Shown here in pieces: positions 37,746 through 51,165 of a DNA stretch of 64,000 nt (the stretch's first letter is position 1; every line of letters begins with the position of its first letter). Origin of the DNA: Megamerina dolium (lineage: Eukaryota; Arthropoda; Insecta; Diptera; Megamerinidae). The stretch is from NCBI GenBank assembly GCA_963854835.1, contig OY978525.1:52063429-52127428 (forward strand), in the 5' to 3' direction. Both the position numbers and the translations under genes were made by a program. Under the pieces are notes generated by a model. It did not search any database. It was given only the letters and a program-made list of their open reading frames with translations, and was not told the DNA's origin.

Positions 37746-39068
37746 AAATTCAAAACACATTATTTCTTCTAAAAATCGTGTAAAATACAGATTTTGGTCG
37801 ATATATATTGTTTTGATGGGGCTTGAAAAAGTAAATCCAAAATCCATAATTTTCATTAAAAAAACGTGAAAAATACAGATTGTGGCCGAAATATATTGTT
37901 TTGAATGGGCTTGAACAAGTAAATTCAAAACACATTATTTCTTCTAAAAATCGTGTAAAATACAGATTTTGGTCGATATATATTGTTTTGATGGGGCTTG
38001 AAAAAGTAAATCCAAAATCCATAATTTTCATTAAAAAAACGTGAAAAATACAGTGTGTCCGAAATATATTCTTTAGAAGAGGCTTGAACAAGTAAATTCA
38101 AAATCCACTATTTTCACTAAAAATCGTGACAAATACAGATTGTGGCCGAAACATATTGTTTTGAAGGGGCTTGAACAAGTAAATCCAAAATCCATAATTT
38201 TCATTAAAAAAACGTGAAAAATACAGATTGTGGCCGAAATATATTGTTTTGAATGGGCTTGAACAAGTAAATTCAAAACACATTATTTCTTCTAAAAATC
38301 GTGAAAAATACAGATTGTGGCCGAAATATATTGTTTTGAAGGAACTTGAACAAGTAAATCCAAAATCCATAATTTTCATTAAAAAAACGTGAAAAATACA
38401 GAGTGTGGCCGAAATATATTGTTTTGAAGAGGCTTGAACAAGTAAATTCAAAATCCACTATTTTCACTAAAAATCGTGACAAATACAGAGTGTGGCCGAA
38501 ATATATTGTTTTGAATGGGCTGGAAAAAGTATATTTAAAATACATTATTTTCATTAAATATCGTGAAAAATACAGATTATGGCCGAAATATACCGTTTTG
38601 AGGAGGCTTGAACAAGTAAATCCAAAATCCATAATTTTCATTAAGAAAACGTGAAAAATACAGATTGTGGCCGAAATATATTGTTTGAAAAACAAGTAAA
38701 TTTAAAATCCATTATGTTCATTAAAAAATCGTAACAAATACAGATTGGGCCCGAAATGTATTTTTTGTAGGGGCTTGAACAAGTAAATTCAAAACACATT
38801 ATTTCTTCTAAAAATCGTGAAAAATACAGATTGTAGCCGAAATATACTGTTTTGAGGTGGCTTTTACAAGCTAATTCAAAATCCATTATTTTCACTAAAA
38901 AGCTTGAAAAATACTGATTGTAACCGAAATATATTGTTTAGAGGAGGCTTGAACAAGTAAATTCAAAACACATTTTTGCTTCTAAAAATCGTGAAAAATA
39001 CAGATTGTGGCCGCAAAATATTGTTTCAAAAACAAGTAAATATAAAATTCATTATTTTCATTAAAAAA

Positions 39069-42000
39069 TCGTGAAAAATACAGATTGTAGCCGAAATATA
39101 CTGTTTTGAAGAGGCTTGAACAAGTAATTTAAAATACATTATTTTCATTAAAAATCGTGAAAAACAGATCTTGAAAATCGTGAAAAATACAGATTGTAGC
39201 CGAAATATATTTTTTTGAAGGGGCTTGGACAAGTAAATTCAAAATCCACTATTTTCACTAAAAATCGTGACAAATACAGTTCGTGGCCGAAACGTATTTT
39301 TTTGAAGGGGCTTGAACAAGTAAATTCAAAATCCACTATTTTCACTAAAAATCGTGAAAAATACAGTTTGTGGCCGAAACATATTGTTTTGAAGGGGCTT
39401 GAACAAGTAAATCCAAAATCCATAACATAATTTTCATTAAAAAAATGTGAAAAATACAGATTGTGGCCGAAACATATTGTTTTGAAGGGGCTTGAACAAG
39501 TAAATCCAAAATCCATAATTTTCATTAAAAATGGTGAAAAATACAGATTGTGGCCGAAATATATTGTTTGAAAAACAAGTAAATTTAAAATCCATTATGT
39601 TCATAAAAAAATCGTAACAAATACAGATTAGGCCCGAAATGTATTGTTTTGATGGGGCTTGAACAAGTAATTTAAAATACAGTATTTTCATTAAAAATCG
39701 TGCAAAATACAGATTGTGGCCGAAATATATTGTTTTGAAGAGGCTCGAACACGTAAATTCAAAGTGCATTATTTTCATTAAAAAATCGTGAAAAATACAG
39801 ATTGTAGCCGAAATATATTGTTGAAAAACAAGTAAATTTAAAATCCATTATGTTCATTAAAAAAAAGTAACAAATACAGATTGGGCCCGAAATGTATTGT
39901 TTTGAAGGGGCTTGAACACGTAATTTAAAATACATTCATTAAAAATCGTGTAAAATACAGATTTTGAAAATCGTGAAAAATACAGATTTTGAAAATCGTG
40001 AAAAATACAGATTGTAGCCGAAATATATTGTTTCAAAAACAAGTAAATATAAAATCCATTATTTTCATTTAAAAATCGTGAAAAATACAGATTGCAGAAG
40101 AAATATACTGTTTTGAGGAGGCTTGAACAAGTAATTCAAAACACATTATTTCTTCTAAAAATCGTGAAAAATACAGATTGTAGCCGAAATATATTGTTTC
40201 AAAAACAAGTAAAAATAAATCCATTATTTTCATTTATTTCACTAAAAAGCTTGAAAAATACAGATTGTGGCCGAAATATATTGTTTTGAAGGGGCTTGAA
40301 CAAGTAAATCCAAAATCTACTATTTTCACTAAAAATAGTGAAAAATATAGTTTGTGGCCGAAACATATTGTTTTGAAGGGGCTTGAACAAGTAAATCCAA
40401 AATCCAAAATTTTCATTAAAATTCGTGAAAAATACAGATTGTGGCCGAAATATACTGTTTTGAGGAGGCTTGAACAAGGAAATTCAAACCACATTATTTC
40501 TTCTATAAATCGTGAAAAATACAGATTGTGGTCGAAATATATTGTTTTGAATGGGCTTGAACAAGTAAATTCAAAACACATTATTTCTTCTAAAAATCGT
40601 GTAAAATACAGATTGTGGTCGATATATATTGTTTTGATGGGGCTTGAAAAAGAAAATCCAAAATCCATAACTTTCATTAAAAAAACGTGAAAAATACAGT
40701 ATGGCCGAAATATATTCTTTAGAAGAGGCTTGAACAAGTAAATTCAAAATCCACTATTTTCACTAAAAATCGTGACAAATACAGATTGTGGCCGAAACAT
40801 ATTGTTTTGAAGGGGCTTGAACAAGTAAATCCAAAATCCATAATTTTCATTAAAAAAACGTGAAAAATACAGATTGTGGCCGAAATATATTGTTTTGAAT
40901 GGGCTTGAACAAGTAAATTCAAAACACATTATTTCTTCTAAAAATCGTGAAAAATACAGATTGTGGCCGAAATATATTGTTTTGAAGGAGCTTGAACAAG
41001 TAAATCCAAAATCCATAATTTTCATTAAAAAAACGTGAAAAATACAGAGCGTGGCCGAAATATATTGTTTTGAAGAAGCTTGAACAAGTAAATTCAAAAT
41101 CCACTATTTTCACTAAAAATCGTGACAAATACAGAGTGTGGCCGAAATATATTGTTTTGAATGGGCTTGAAAAAGTATATTTAAAATACATTATTTTCAT
41201 TAAATATCGTGAAAAATACAGATTATGGCCGAAATATACTGTTCTGAGGAGGCTTGAACAAGTAAATCCAAAATCCATAATTTTCATTAAGAAAACGTGA
41301 AAAATACAGATTGTGGCCGAAATATATTGTTTGAAAAACAAGTAAATTTAAAATCCATTATGTTCATTAAAAAATCGTAACAAATACAGATTGGGCCCGA
41401 AATGTATTTTTTGAAGGGGCTTGAACAAGTAAATTCAAAACACATTATTTCTTCTAAAAATCGTGAAAAATACAGATTGTAGCCGAAATATACTGTTTTG
41501 AGGTGGCTTTTACAAGTTAATTCAAAATCCATTATTTTCACTAAAAAGCTTGAAAAATACAGATTGTAACCGAAATATATTGTTTTGAGGAGGCTTGAAC
41601 AAGTAAATTCAAAATCCACTATTTTCACTAAAAATCGTGACAAATACAGATTGTGGCCGAAACATATTGTTTTGAAGGGGCTTGAACAAGTAAATCCAAA
41701 ATCCATAATTTTCATTAAAAAAACGTGAAAAATACAGATTGTGGCCGAAATATATTGTTTTGAATGGGCTTGAACAAGTAAATTCAAAACACATTATTTC
41801 TTCTAAAAATCGTGAAAAATACAGATTGTGGCCGAAATATATTGTTTTGAAGGAGCTTGAACAAGTAAATCCAAAATCCATAATTTTCATTAAAAAAACG
41901 TGAAAAATACAGAGTGTGGCCGAAATATATTGTTTTGAAGAGGCTTGAACAAGTAAATTCAAAATCCACTATTTTCACTAAAAATCGTGACAAATACAGA

Positions 42001-42325
42001 GTGTGGCCGAAATATATTGTTTTGAATGGGCTGGAAAAAGTATATTTAAAATACATTATTTTCATTAAATATCGTGAAAAATACAGATTATGGCCGAAAT
42101 ATACTGTTTTGAGGAGGCTTGAACAAGTAAATCCAAAATCCATAATTTTCATTAAGAAAACGTGAAAAATACAGATTGTGGCCGAAATATATTGTTTGAA
42201 AAACAAGTAAATTTAAAATCCATTATGTTCATTAAAAAATCGTAACAAATACAGATTGGGCCCGAAATGTATTTTTTGTAGGGGCTTGAACAAGTAAATT
42301 CAAAACACATTATTTCTTCTAAAAA
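39069..42325. repeat. 3,257-bp satellite HOR unit, copy 1
   Basis: It is followed directly by a second copy at a constant 3,257-bp offset. Shared private variants include GCAGAAG (40094 and 43351), where other copies have GCAGCCG, a TTGTTGAAAAACAAG deletion (about 39,820 and 43,077) and GAGGCTCGAACACG (about 39,740 and 42,997). These mark a recent duplication. Confidence 0.88.
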
Positions 42326-45300
42326 TCGTGAAAAATACAGATTGTAGCCGAAATATACTGTTTTGAAGAGGCTTGAACAAGTAATTTAAAATACATTATT
42401 TTCATTAAAAATCGTGAAAAACAGATCTTGAAAATCGTGAAAAATACAGATTGTAGCCGAAATATATTTTTTTGAAGGGGCTTGGACAAGTAAATTCAAA
42501 ATCCACTATTTTCACTAAAAATCGTGACAAATACAGTTCGTGGCCGAAACGTATTTTTTTGAAGGGGCTTGAACAAGTAAATTCAAAATCCACTATTTTC
42601 ACTAAAAATCGTGAAAAATACAGTTTGTGGCCGAAACATATTGTTTTGAAGGGGCTTGAACAAGTAAATCCAAAATCCATAACATAATTTTCATTAAAAA
42701 AATGTGAAAAATACAGATTGTGGCCGAAACATATTGTTTTGAAGGGGCTTGAACAAGTAAATCCAAAATCCATAATTTTCATTAAAAATGGTGAAAAATA
42801 CAGATTGTGGCCGAAATATATTGTTTGAAAAACAAGTAAATTTAAAATCCATTATGTTCATAAAAAAATCGTAACAAATACAGATTAGGCCCGAAATGTA
42901 TTGTTTTGATGGGGCTTGAACAAGTAATTTAAAATACAGTATTTTCATTAAAAATCGTGCAAAATACAGATTGTGGCCGAAATATATTGTTTTGAAGAGG
43001 CTCGAACACGTAAATTCAAAGTGCATTATTTTCATTAAAAAATCGTGAAAAATACAGATTGTAGCCGAAATATATTGTTGAAAAACAAGTAAATTTAAAA
43101 TCCATTATGTTCATTAAAAAAAAGTAACAAATACAGATTGGGCCCGAAATGTATTGTTTTGAAGGGGCTTGAACACGTAATTTAAAATACATTCATTAAA
43201 AATCGTGTAAAATACAGATTTTGAAAATCGTGAAAAATACAGATTTTGAAAATCGTGAAAAATACAGATTGTAGCCGAAATATATTGTTTCAAAAACAAG
43301 TAAATATAAAATCCATTATTTTCATTTAAAAATCGTGAAAAATACAGATTGCAGAAGAAATATACTGTTTTGAGGAGGCTTGAACAAGTAATTCAAAACA
43401 CATTATTTCTTCTAAAAATCGTGAAAAATACAGATTGTAGCCGAAATATATTGTTTCAAAAACAAGTAAAAATAAATCCATTATTTTCATTTATTTCACT
43501 AAAAAGCTTGAAAAATACAGATTGTGGCCGAAATATATTGTTTTGAAGGGGCTTGAACAAGTAAATCCAAAATCTACTATTTTCACTAAAAATAGTGAAA
43601 AATATAGTTTGTGGCCGAAACATATTGTTTTGAAGGGGCTTGAACAAGTAAATCCAAAATCCAAAATTTTCATTAAAATTCGTGAAAAATACAGATTGTG
43701 GCCGAAATATACTGTTTTGAGGAGGCTTGAACAAGGAAATTCAAACCACATTATTTCTTCTATAAATCGTGAAAAATACAGATTGTGGTCGAAATATATT
43801 GTTTTGAATGGGCTTGAACAAGTAAATTCAAAACACATTATTTCTTCTAAAAATCGTGTAAAATACAGATTGTGGTCGATATATATTGTTTTGATGGGGC
43901 TTGAAAAAGAAAATCCAAAATCCATAACTTTCATTAAAAAAACGTGAAAAATACAGTATGGCCGAAATATATTCTTTAGAAGAGGCTTGAACAAGTAAAT
44001 TCAAAATCCACTATTTTCACTAAAAATCGTGACAAATACAGATTGTGGCCGAAACATATTGTTTTGAAGGGGCTTGAACAAGTAAATCCAAAATCCATAA
44101 TTTTCATTAAAAAAACGTGAAAAATACAGATTGTGGCCGAAATATATTGTTTTGAATGGGCTTGAACAAGTAAATTCAAAACACATTATTTCTTCTAAAA
44201 ATCGTGAAAAATACAGATTGTGGCCGAAATATATTGTTTTGAAGGAGCTTGAACAAGTAAATCCAAAATCCATAATTTTCATTAAAAAAACGTGAAAAAT
44301 ACAGAGCGTGGCCGAAATATATTGTTTTGAAGAAGCTTGAACAAGTAAATTCAAAATCCACTATTTTCACTAAAAATCGTGACAAATACAGAGTGTGGCC
44401 GAAATATATTGTTTTGAATGGGCTTGAAAAAGTATATTTAAAATACATTATTTTCATTAAATATCGTGAAAAATACAGATTATGGCCGAAATATACTGTT
44501 CTGAGGAGGCTTGAACAAGTAAATCCAAAATCCATAATTTTCATTAAGAAAACGTGAAAAATACAGATTGTGGCCGAAATATATTGTTTGAAAAACAAGT
44601 AAATTTAAAATCCATTATGTTCATTAAAAAATCGTAACAAATACAGATTGGGCCCGAAATGTATTTTTTGAAGGGGCTTGAACAAGTAAATTCAAAACAC
44701 ATTATTTCTTCTAAAAATCGTGAAAAATACAGATTGTAGCCGAAATATACTGTTTTGAGGTGGCTTTTACAAGTTAATTCAAAATCCATTATTTTCACTA
44801 AAAAGCTTGAAAAATACAGATTGTAACCGAAATATATTGTTTTGAGGAGGCTTGAACAAGTAAATTCAAAATCCACTATTTTCACTAAAAATCGTGACAA
44901 ATACAGATTGTGGCCGAAACATATTGTTTTGAAGGGGCTTGAACAAGTAAATCCAAAATCCATAATTTTCATTAAAAAAACGTGAAAAATACAGATTGTG
45001 GCCGAAATATATTGTTTTGAATGGGCTTGAACAAGTAAATTCAAAACACATTATTTCTTCTAAAAATCGTGAAAAATACAGATTGTGGCCGAAATATATT
45101 GTTTTGAAGGAGCTTGAACAAGTAAATCCAAAATCCATAATTTTCATTAAAAAAACGTGAAAAATACAGAGTGTGGCCGAAATATATTGTTTTGAAGAGG
45201 CTTGAACAAGTAAATTCAAAATCCACTATTTTCACTAAAAATCGTGACAAATACAGAGTGTGGCCGAAATATATTGTTTTGAATGGGCTTGAAAAAGTAT

Positions 45301-45582
45301 ATTTAAAATACATTATTTTCATTAAATATCGTGAAAAATACAGATTATGGCCGAAATATACTGTTTTGAGGAGGCTTGAACAAGTAAATCCAAAATCCAT
45401 AATTTTCATTAAGAAAACGTTAAAAATACAGATTGTGGCCGAAATATATTGTTTGAAAAACAAGTAAATTTAAAATCCATTATGTTCATTAAAAAATCGT
45501 AACAAATACAGATTGGGCCCGAAATGTATTTTTTGTAGGGGCTTGAACAAGTAAATTCAAAACACATTATTTCTTCTAAAAA
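42326..45582. repeat. 3,257-bp satellite HOR unit, copy 2
   Basis: Downstream tandem copy of 39069-42325. Differences cluster near the end, for example GGGCTTGAAAAAG versus GGGCTGGAAAAAG, and AACGTTAAAAAT versus AACGTGAAAAAT. A third, more diverged copy begins about 46,010 (offset 3,684 from copy 2) and lacks the GCAGAAG and TTGTTGAAAAAC variants. Confidence 0.85.
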
Positions 45583-47174
45583 TCGTGAAAAATACAGATT
45601 GTAGCCGAAATATACTGTTTTGAGGTGGCTTTTACAAGCTAATTCAAAATCCATTATTTTCACTAAAAAGCTTGAAAAATACAGATTGTAACCGAAATAT
45701 ATTGTTTTGAGGAGGCTTGAACAAGTAAATTCAAAACACATTATTTCTTCTAAAAATCGTGAAAAATACAGATTGTAGCCGAAATATACTGTTTTGAGGA
45801 GGCTTGAACAAGTTAATTCAAATCCATTATTTTCACTAAAAAGCTTGAAAAATACTGATTGTAACCGAAATATATTGTTTAGAGGAGGCTTGAACAAGTA
45901 AATTCAAAACACATTTTTGCTTCTAAAAATCGTGAAAAATACAGATTGTGGCCGCAAAATATTGTTTCAAAAACAAGTAAATATAAAATTCATTATTTTC
46001 ATTAAAAAATCGTGAAAAATACAGATTGTAGCCGAAATATACTGTTTTGAAGAGGCTTGAACAAGTAATTTAAAATACATTATTTTCATTAAAAATCGTG
46101 AAAAACAGATCTTGAAAATCGTGAAAAATACAGATTGTAGCCGAAATATATTTTTTTGAAGGGGCTTGGACAAGTAAATTCAAAATCCACTATTTTCACT
46201 AAAAATCGTGACAAATACAGTTCGTGGCCGAAACGTATTTTTTTGAAGGGGCTTGAACAAGTAAATTCAAAATCCACTATTTTCACTAAAAATCGTGAAA
46301 AATACAGTTTGTGGCCGAAACATATTGTTTTGAAGGGGCTTGAACAAGTAAATCCAAAATCCATAACATAATTTTCATTAAAAAAATGTGAAAAATACAG
46401 ATTGTGGCCGAAACATATTGTTTTGAAGGGGCTTGAACAAGTAAATCCAAAATCCATAATTTTCATTAAAAATGGTGAAAAATACAGATTGTGGCCGAAA
46501 TATATTGTTTGAAAAACAAGTAAATTTAAAATCCATTATGTTCATAAAAAATCGTAACAAATACAGATTAGGCCCGAAATGTATTGTTTTGATGGGGCTT
46601 GAACAAGTAATTTAAAATACAGTATTTTCATTAAAAATCGTGCAAAATACAGATTGTGGCCGAAATATATTGTTTTGAAGAGGCTTGAACACGTAAATTC
46701 AAAGTGCATTATTTTCATTAAAAAATCGTGAAAAATACAGATTGTAGCCGAAATATATTGTTTGAAAAACAAGTAAATTTAAAATCCATTATGTTCATTA
46801 AAAAAAAGTAACAAATACAGATTGGGCCCGAAATGTATTGTTTTGAAGGGGCTTGAACACGTAATTTAAAATACATTCATTAAAAATCGTGTAAAATACA
46901 GATTTTGAAAATCGTGAAAAATACAGATTTTGAAAATCGTGAAAAATACAGATTGTAGCCGAAATATATTGTTTCAAAAACAAGTAAATATAAAATCCAT
47001 TATTTTCATTTAAAAATCGTGAAAAATACAGATTGCAGCCGAAATATACTGTTTTGAGGAGGCTTGAACAAGTAATTCAAAACACATTATTTCTTCTAAA
47101 AATCGTGAAAAATACAGATTGTAGCCGAAATATATTGTTTCAAAAACAAGTAAAAATAAATCCATTATTTTCAT

Positions 47175-49900
47175 TTATTTCACTAAAAAGCTTGAAAAAT
47201 ACAGATTGTGGCCGAAATATATTGTTTTGAAGGGGCTTGAACAAGTAAATCCAAAATCTACTATTTTCACTAAAAATAGTGAAAAATATAGTTTGTGGCC
47301 GAAACATATTGTTTTGAAGGGGCTTGAACAAGTAAATCCAAAATCCAAAATTTTCATTAAAATTCGTGAAAAATACAGATTGTGGCCGAAATATACTGTT
47401 TTGAGGAGGCTTGAACAAGGAAATTCAAACCACATTATTTCTTCTATAAATCGTGAAAAATACAGATTGTGGTCGAAATATATTGTTTTGAGGAGGCTTG
47501 AACAAGTAAATTCAAAACACATTATTTCTTCTAAAAATCGTGTAAAATACAGATTGTGGTCGATATATATTGTTTTGATGGGGCTTGAAAAAGAAAATCC
47601 AAAATCCATAACTTTCATTAAAAAAACGTGAAAAATACAGTATGGCCGAAATATATTCTTTAGAAGAGGCTTGAACAAGTAAATTCAAAATCCACTATTT
47701 TCACTAAAAATCGTGACAAATACAGATTGTGGCCGAAACATATTGTTTTGAAGGGGCTTGAACAAGTAAATCCAAAATCCATAATTTTCATTAAAAAAAC
47801 GTGAAAAATACAGATTGTGGCCGAAATATATTGTTTTGAATGGGCTTGAACAAGTAAATTCAAAACACATTATTTCTTCTAAAAATCGTGAAAAATACAG
47901 ATTGTGGCCGAAATATATTGTTTTGAAGGAGCTTGAACAAGTAAATCCAAAATCCATAATTTTCATTAACAAAACGTGAAAAATACAGAGCGTGGCCGAA
48001 ATATATTGTTTTGAAGAGGCTTGAACAAGTAAATTCAAAATCCACTATTTTCACTAAAAATCGTGACAAATACAGAGTGTGGCCGAAATATATTGTTTTG
48101 AATGGGCTTGAAAAAGTATATTTAAAATACATTATTTTCATTAAATATCGTGAAAAATACAGATTATGGCCGAAATATACTGTTTTGAGGAGGCTTGAAC
48201 AAGTAAATCCAAAATCCATAATTTTCATTAAGAAAACGTGAAAAATACAGATTATGGCCGAAATATATTGTTTGAAAAACAAGTAAATTTAAAATCCATT
48301 ATGTTCATTAAAAAAATCGTAACAAATACAGATTGGGCCCGAAATGTATTTTTTGAAGGGGCTTGAACAAGTAAATTCAAAACACATTATTTCTTCTAAA
48401 AATCGTGAAAAATACAGATTGTAGCCGAAATATACTGTTTTGAGGTGGCTTTTACAAGTTAATTCAAAATCCATTATTTTCACTAAAAAGCTTGAAAAAT
48501 ACAGATTGTAACCGAAATATATTGTTTAGAGGAGGCTTGAACAAGTAAATTCAAAACACATTTTTGCTTCTAAAAATCGTGAAAAATACAGATTGTGGCC
48601 GCAAAATATTGTTTCAAAAACAAGTAAATATAAAATTCATTATTTTCATTAAAAAATCGTGAAAAATACAGATTGTAGCCGAAATATACTGTTTTGAAGA
48701 GGCTTGAACAAGTTAATTTAAAATCATGATTTTCACTAAAAAGCTTGAAAAATACAGATTGTAACCGAAATATATTGTTTTGAGGAGGCTTGAACAAGTT
48801 AATTCAAATCCATTATTTTCACTAAAAAGCTTGACAAATACTGATTGTAACCGAAATATATTGTTTTGAGGAGGCTTGAACAAGTAAATTCAAAACCCAT
48901 ATTTTCTTCTAAAAATCGTGAAAAATACAGATTTTGGTCGATATATATTGTTTTGATGGGGCTTGAAAAAGTAAATCCAAAATCCATAATTTTCATTAAA
49001 AAAACGTGAAAAATACAGTGTGTCCGAAATATATTCTTTAGAAGAGGCTTGAACAAGTAAATTCAAAATCCATAATTTTCATTAAGAAAACGTGAAAACT
49101 ACAGATTGTGGCCGAAATATATTGTTTGAAAAACAAGTAAATTTAAAATCCATTATGTTCATTAAAAAATCGTAACAAATACAGATTGGGCCCGAAATGT
49201 ATTTTTTGAAGGGGCTTGAACAAGTAAATTCAAAACACATTATTTCTTCTAAAAATCGTGAAAAATACAGATTGTAGCCGAAATATACTGTTTTGAGGTG
49301 GCTTTTACAAGTTAATTCAAAATCCATTATTTTCACTAAAAAGCTTGAAAAATACAGATTGTAACCGAAATATATTGTTTTGAGGAGGCTTGAACAAGTA
49401 AATTCAAAACACATTTTTTCTTCTAAAAATCGTGAAAAATACAGATTGTAGCCGAAATATACTGTTTTGAGGTGGCTTTTACAAGTTAATTCAAAATCCA
49501 TTATTTTCACTAAAAAGCTTGAAAAATACAGATTGTAACCGAAATATATTGTTTTGAGGAGGCTTGAACAAGTAAATTCAAAACACATTTTTTCTTCTAA
49601 AAATCGTGAATAATACAGATTGTAGCCGAAATATACTGTTTTGAGGAGGCTTGAACAAGTAATTTCAAAATCCACTATTTTCACTAAAAATCGTGACAAA
49701 TACAGATTGTGGCCGAAACATATTGTTTTGAAGGGGCTTGAACAAGTAAATCCAAAATCCATAATTTTCATTAAAAAAACGTGAAAAATACAGATTGTGG
49801 CCGAAATATATTGTTTTGAATGGGCTTGAACAAGTAAATTCAAAACACATTATTTCTTCTAAAAATCGTGTAAAATACAGATTGTGGTCGATATATATTG
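47175..49900. repeat. Satellite HOR segment recurring 7,262-7,349 bp downstream
   Basis: It matches about 54,437-57,249. The offset is 7,262 up to about 48,797 and 7,349 from 48,799 on. The 87-bp step is one extra monomer in the downstream copy at about 56,060-56,147. Confidence 0.8.
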
Positions 49901-51165
49901 TTTTGATGGGGCTTGAAAAAGTAAATCCAAAATCCATAATTTTCATTAAAAAAACGTGAAAAATACAGTGTGTCCGAAATATATTCTTTAGAAGAGGCTT
50001 GAACAAGTAAATTCAAAATCCATAATTTTCATTAAAAAAACGTGAAAATACAGATTGTGGCCGAAATATATTGTTTTGAATGGGCTTGAACAAGTAAATT
50101 CAAAACACATTATTTCTTCTAAAAATCGTGAAAAATACAGATTGTGGCCGAAATATATTGTTTTGAATGGGATTGAACAAGTAAATCCAAAATCCATAAT
50201 TTTCATTAAAAAAACGTGAAAAATACAGATTGTGGCCGAAATATATTGTTTTGAATGGGCTTGAACAAGTAAATTCAAAACACATTATTTCTTCTAAAAA
50301 TCGTGTAAAATACAGATTTTGGTCGATATATATTGTTTTGATGGGGCTTGAAAAAGTAAATCCAAAATCCATAATTTTCATTAAAAAAACGTGAAAAATA
50401 CAGATTGTGGCCGAAATATATTGTTTTGAATGGGCTTGAACAAGTAAATTCAAAACACATTATTTCTTCTAAAAATCGTGTAAAATACAGATTTTGGTCG
50501 ATATATATTGTTTTGATGGGGCTTGAAAAAGTAAATCCAAAATCCATAATTTTCATTAAAAAAACGTGAAAAATACAGTGTGTCCGAAATATATTCTTTA
50601 GAAGAGGCTTGAACAAGTAAATTCAAAATCCACTATTTTCACTAAAAATCGTGACAAATACAGATTGTGGCCGAAACATATTGTTTTGAAGGGGCTTGAA
50701 CAAGTAAATCCAAAATCCATAATTTTCATTAAAAAAACGTGAAAAATACAGATTGTGGCCGAAATATATTGTTTTGAATGGGCTTGAACAAGTAAATTCA
50801 AAACACATTATTTCTTCTAAAAATCGTGAAAAATACAGATTGTGGCCGAAATATATTGTTTTGAAGGAGCTTGAACAAGTAAATCCAAAATCCATAATTT
50901 TCATTAAAAAAACGTGAAAAATACAGAGCGTGGCCGAAATATATTGTTTTGAAGAGGCTTGAACAAGTAAATTCAAAATCCACTATTTTCACTAAAAATC
51001 GTGACAAATACAGAGTGTGGCCGAAATATAATGTTTTGAATGGGCTGGAAAAAGTATATTTAAAATACATTATTTTCATTAAATATCGTGAAAAATACAG
51101 ATTATGGCCGAAATATACTGTTTTGAGGAGGCTTGAACAAGTAAATCCAAAATCCATAATTTTCA
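49082..51165. repeat. About 2,085-bp satellite HOR unit, copy 1 (holds the empty insertion site)
   Basis: It pairs with 51166-53250 at offsets of 2,084-2,085. The 1-bp step comes from ACGTGAAAATAC (about 50,045), which lacks one A. This unit corresponds to the sequence on both sides of the retrotransposon. Confidence 0.82.
50266..50270. other. Paralogous empty insertion site (CAAGT) in another HOR copy
   Basis: The order of monomer subfamilies around 49,050-51,160 matches that around the retrotransposon. Left flank positions correspond with offset 21,157 (29113 to 50270). Right flank positions correspond with offset 12,525 (37745 to 50270). The difference is 8,632 bp, exactly the element (8,627) plus one 5-bp duplication. 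Similar empty CAAGT sites sit at 26172-26176, 52351-52355 and 57616-57620. Confidence 0.85.

Noticed and set aside
49082..49843. A 253-codon open frame of near-identical 29-residue repeats (and dozens of similar frames on both strands)
   Set aside because: It is a by-product of an 87-bp satellite with few stops. The opposite strand is open too, frames break wherever 80-, 86- or 88-bp monomers occur, and there are no domain, signal or gene-structure cues.
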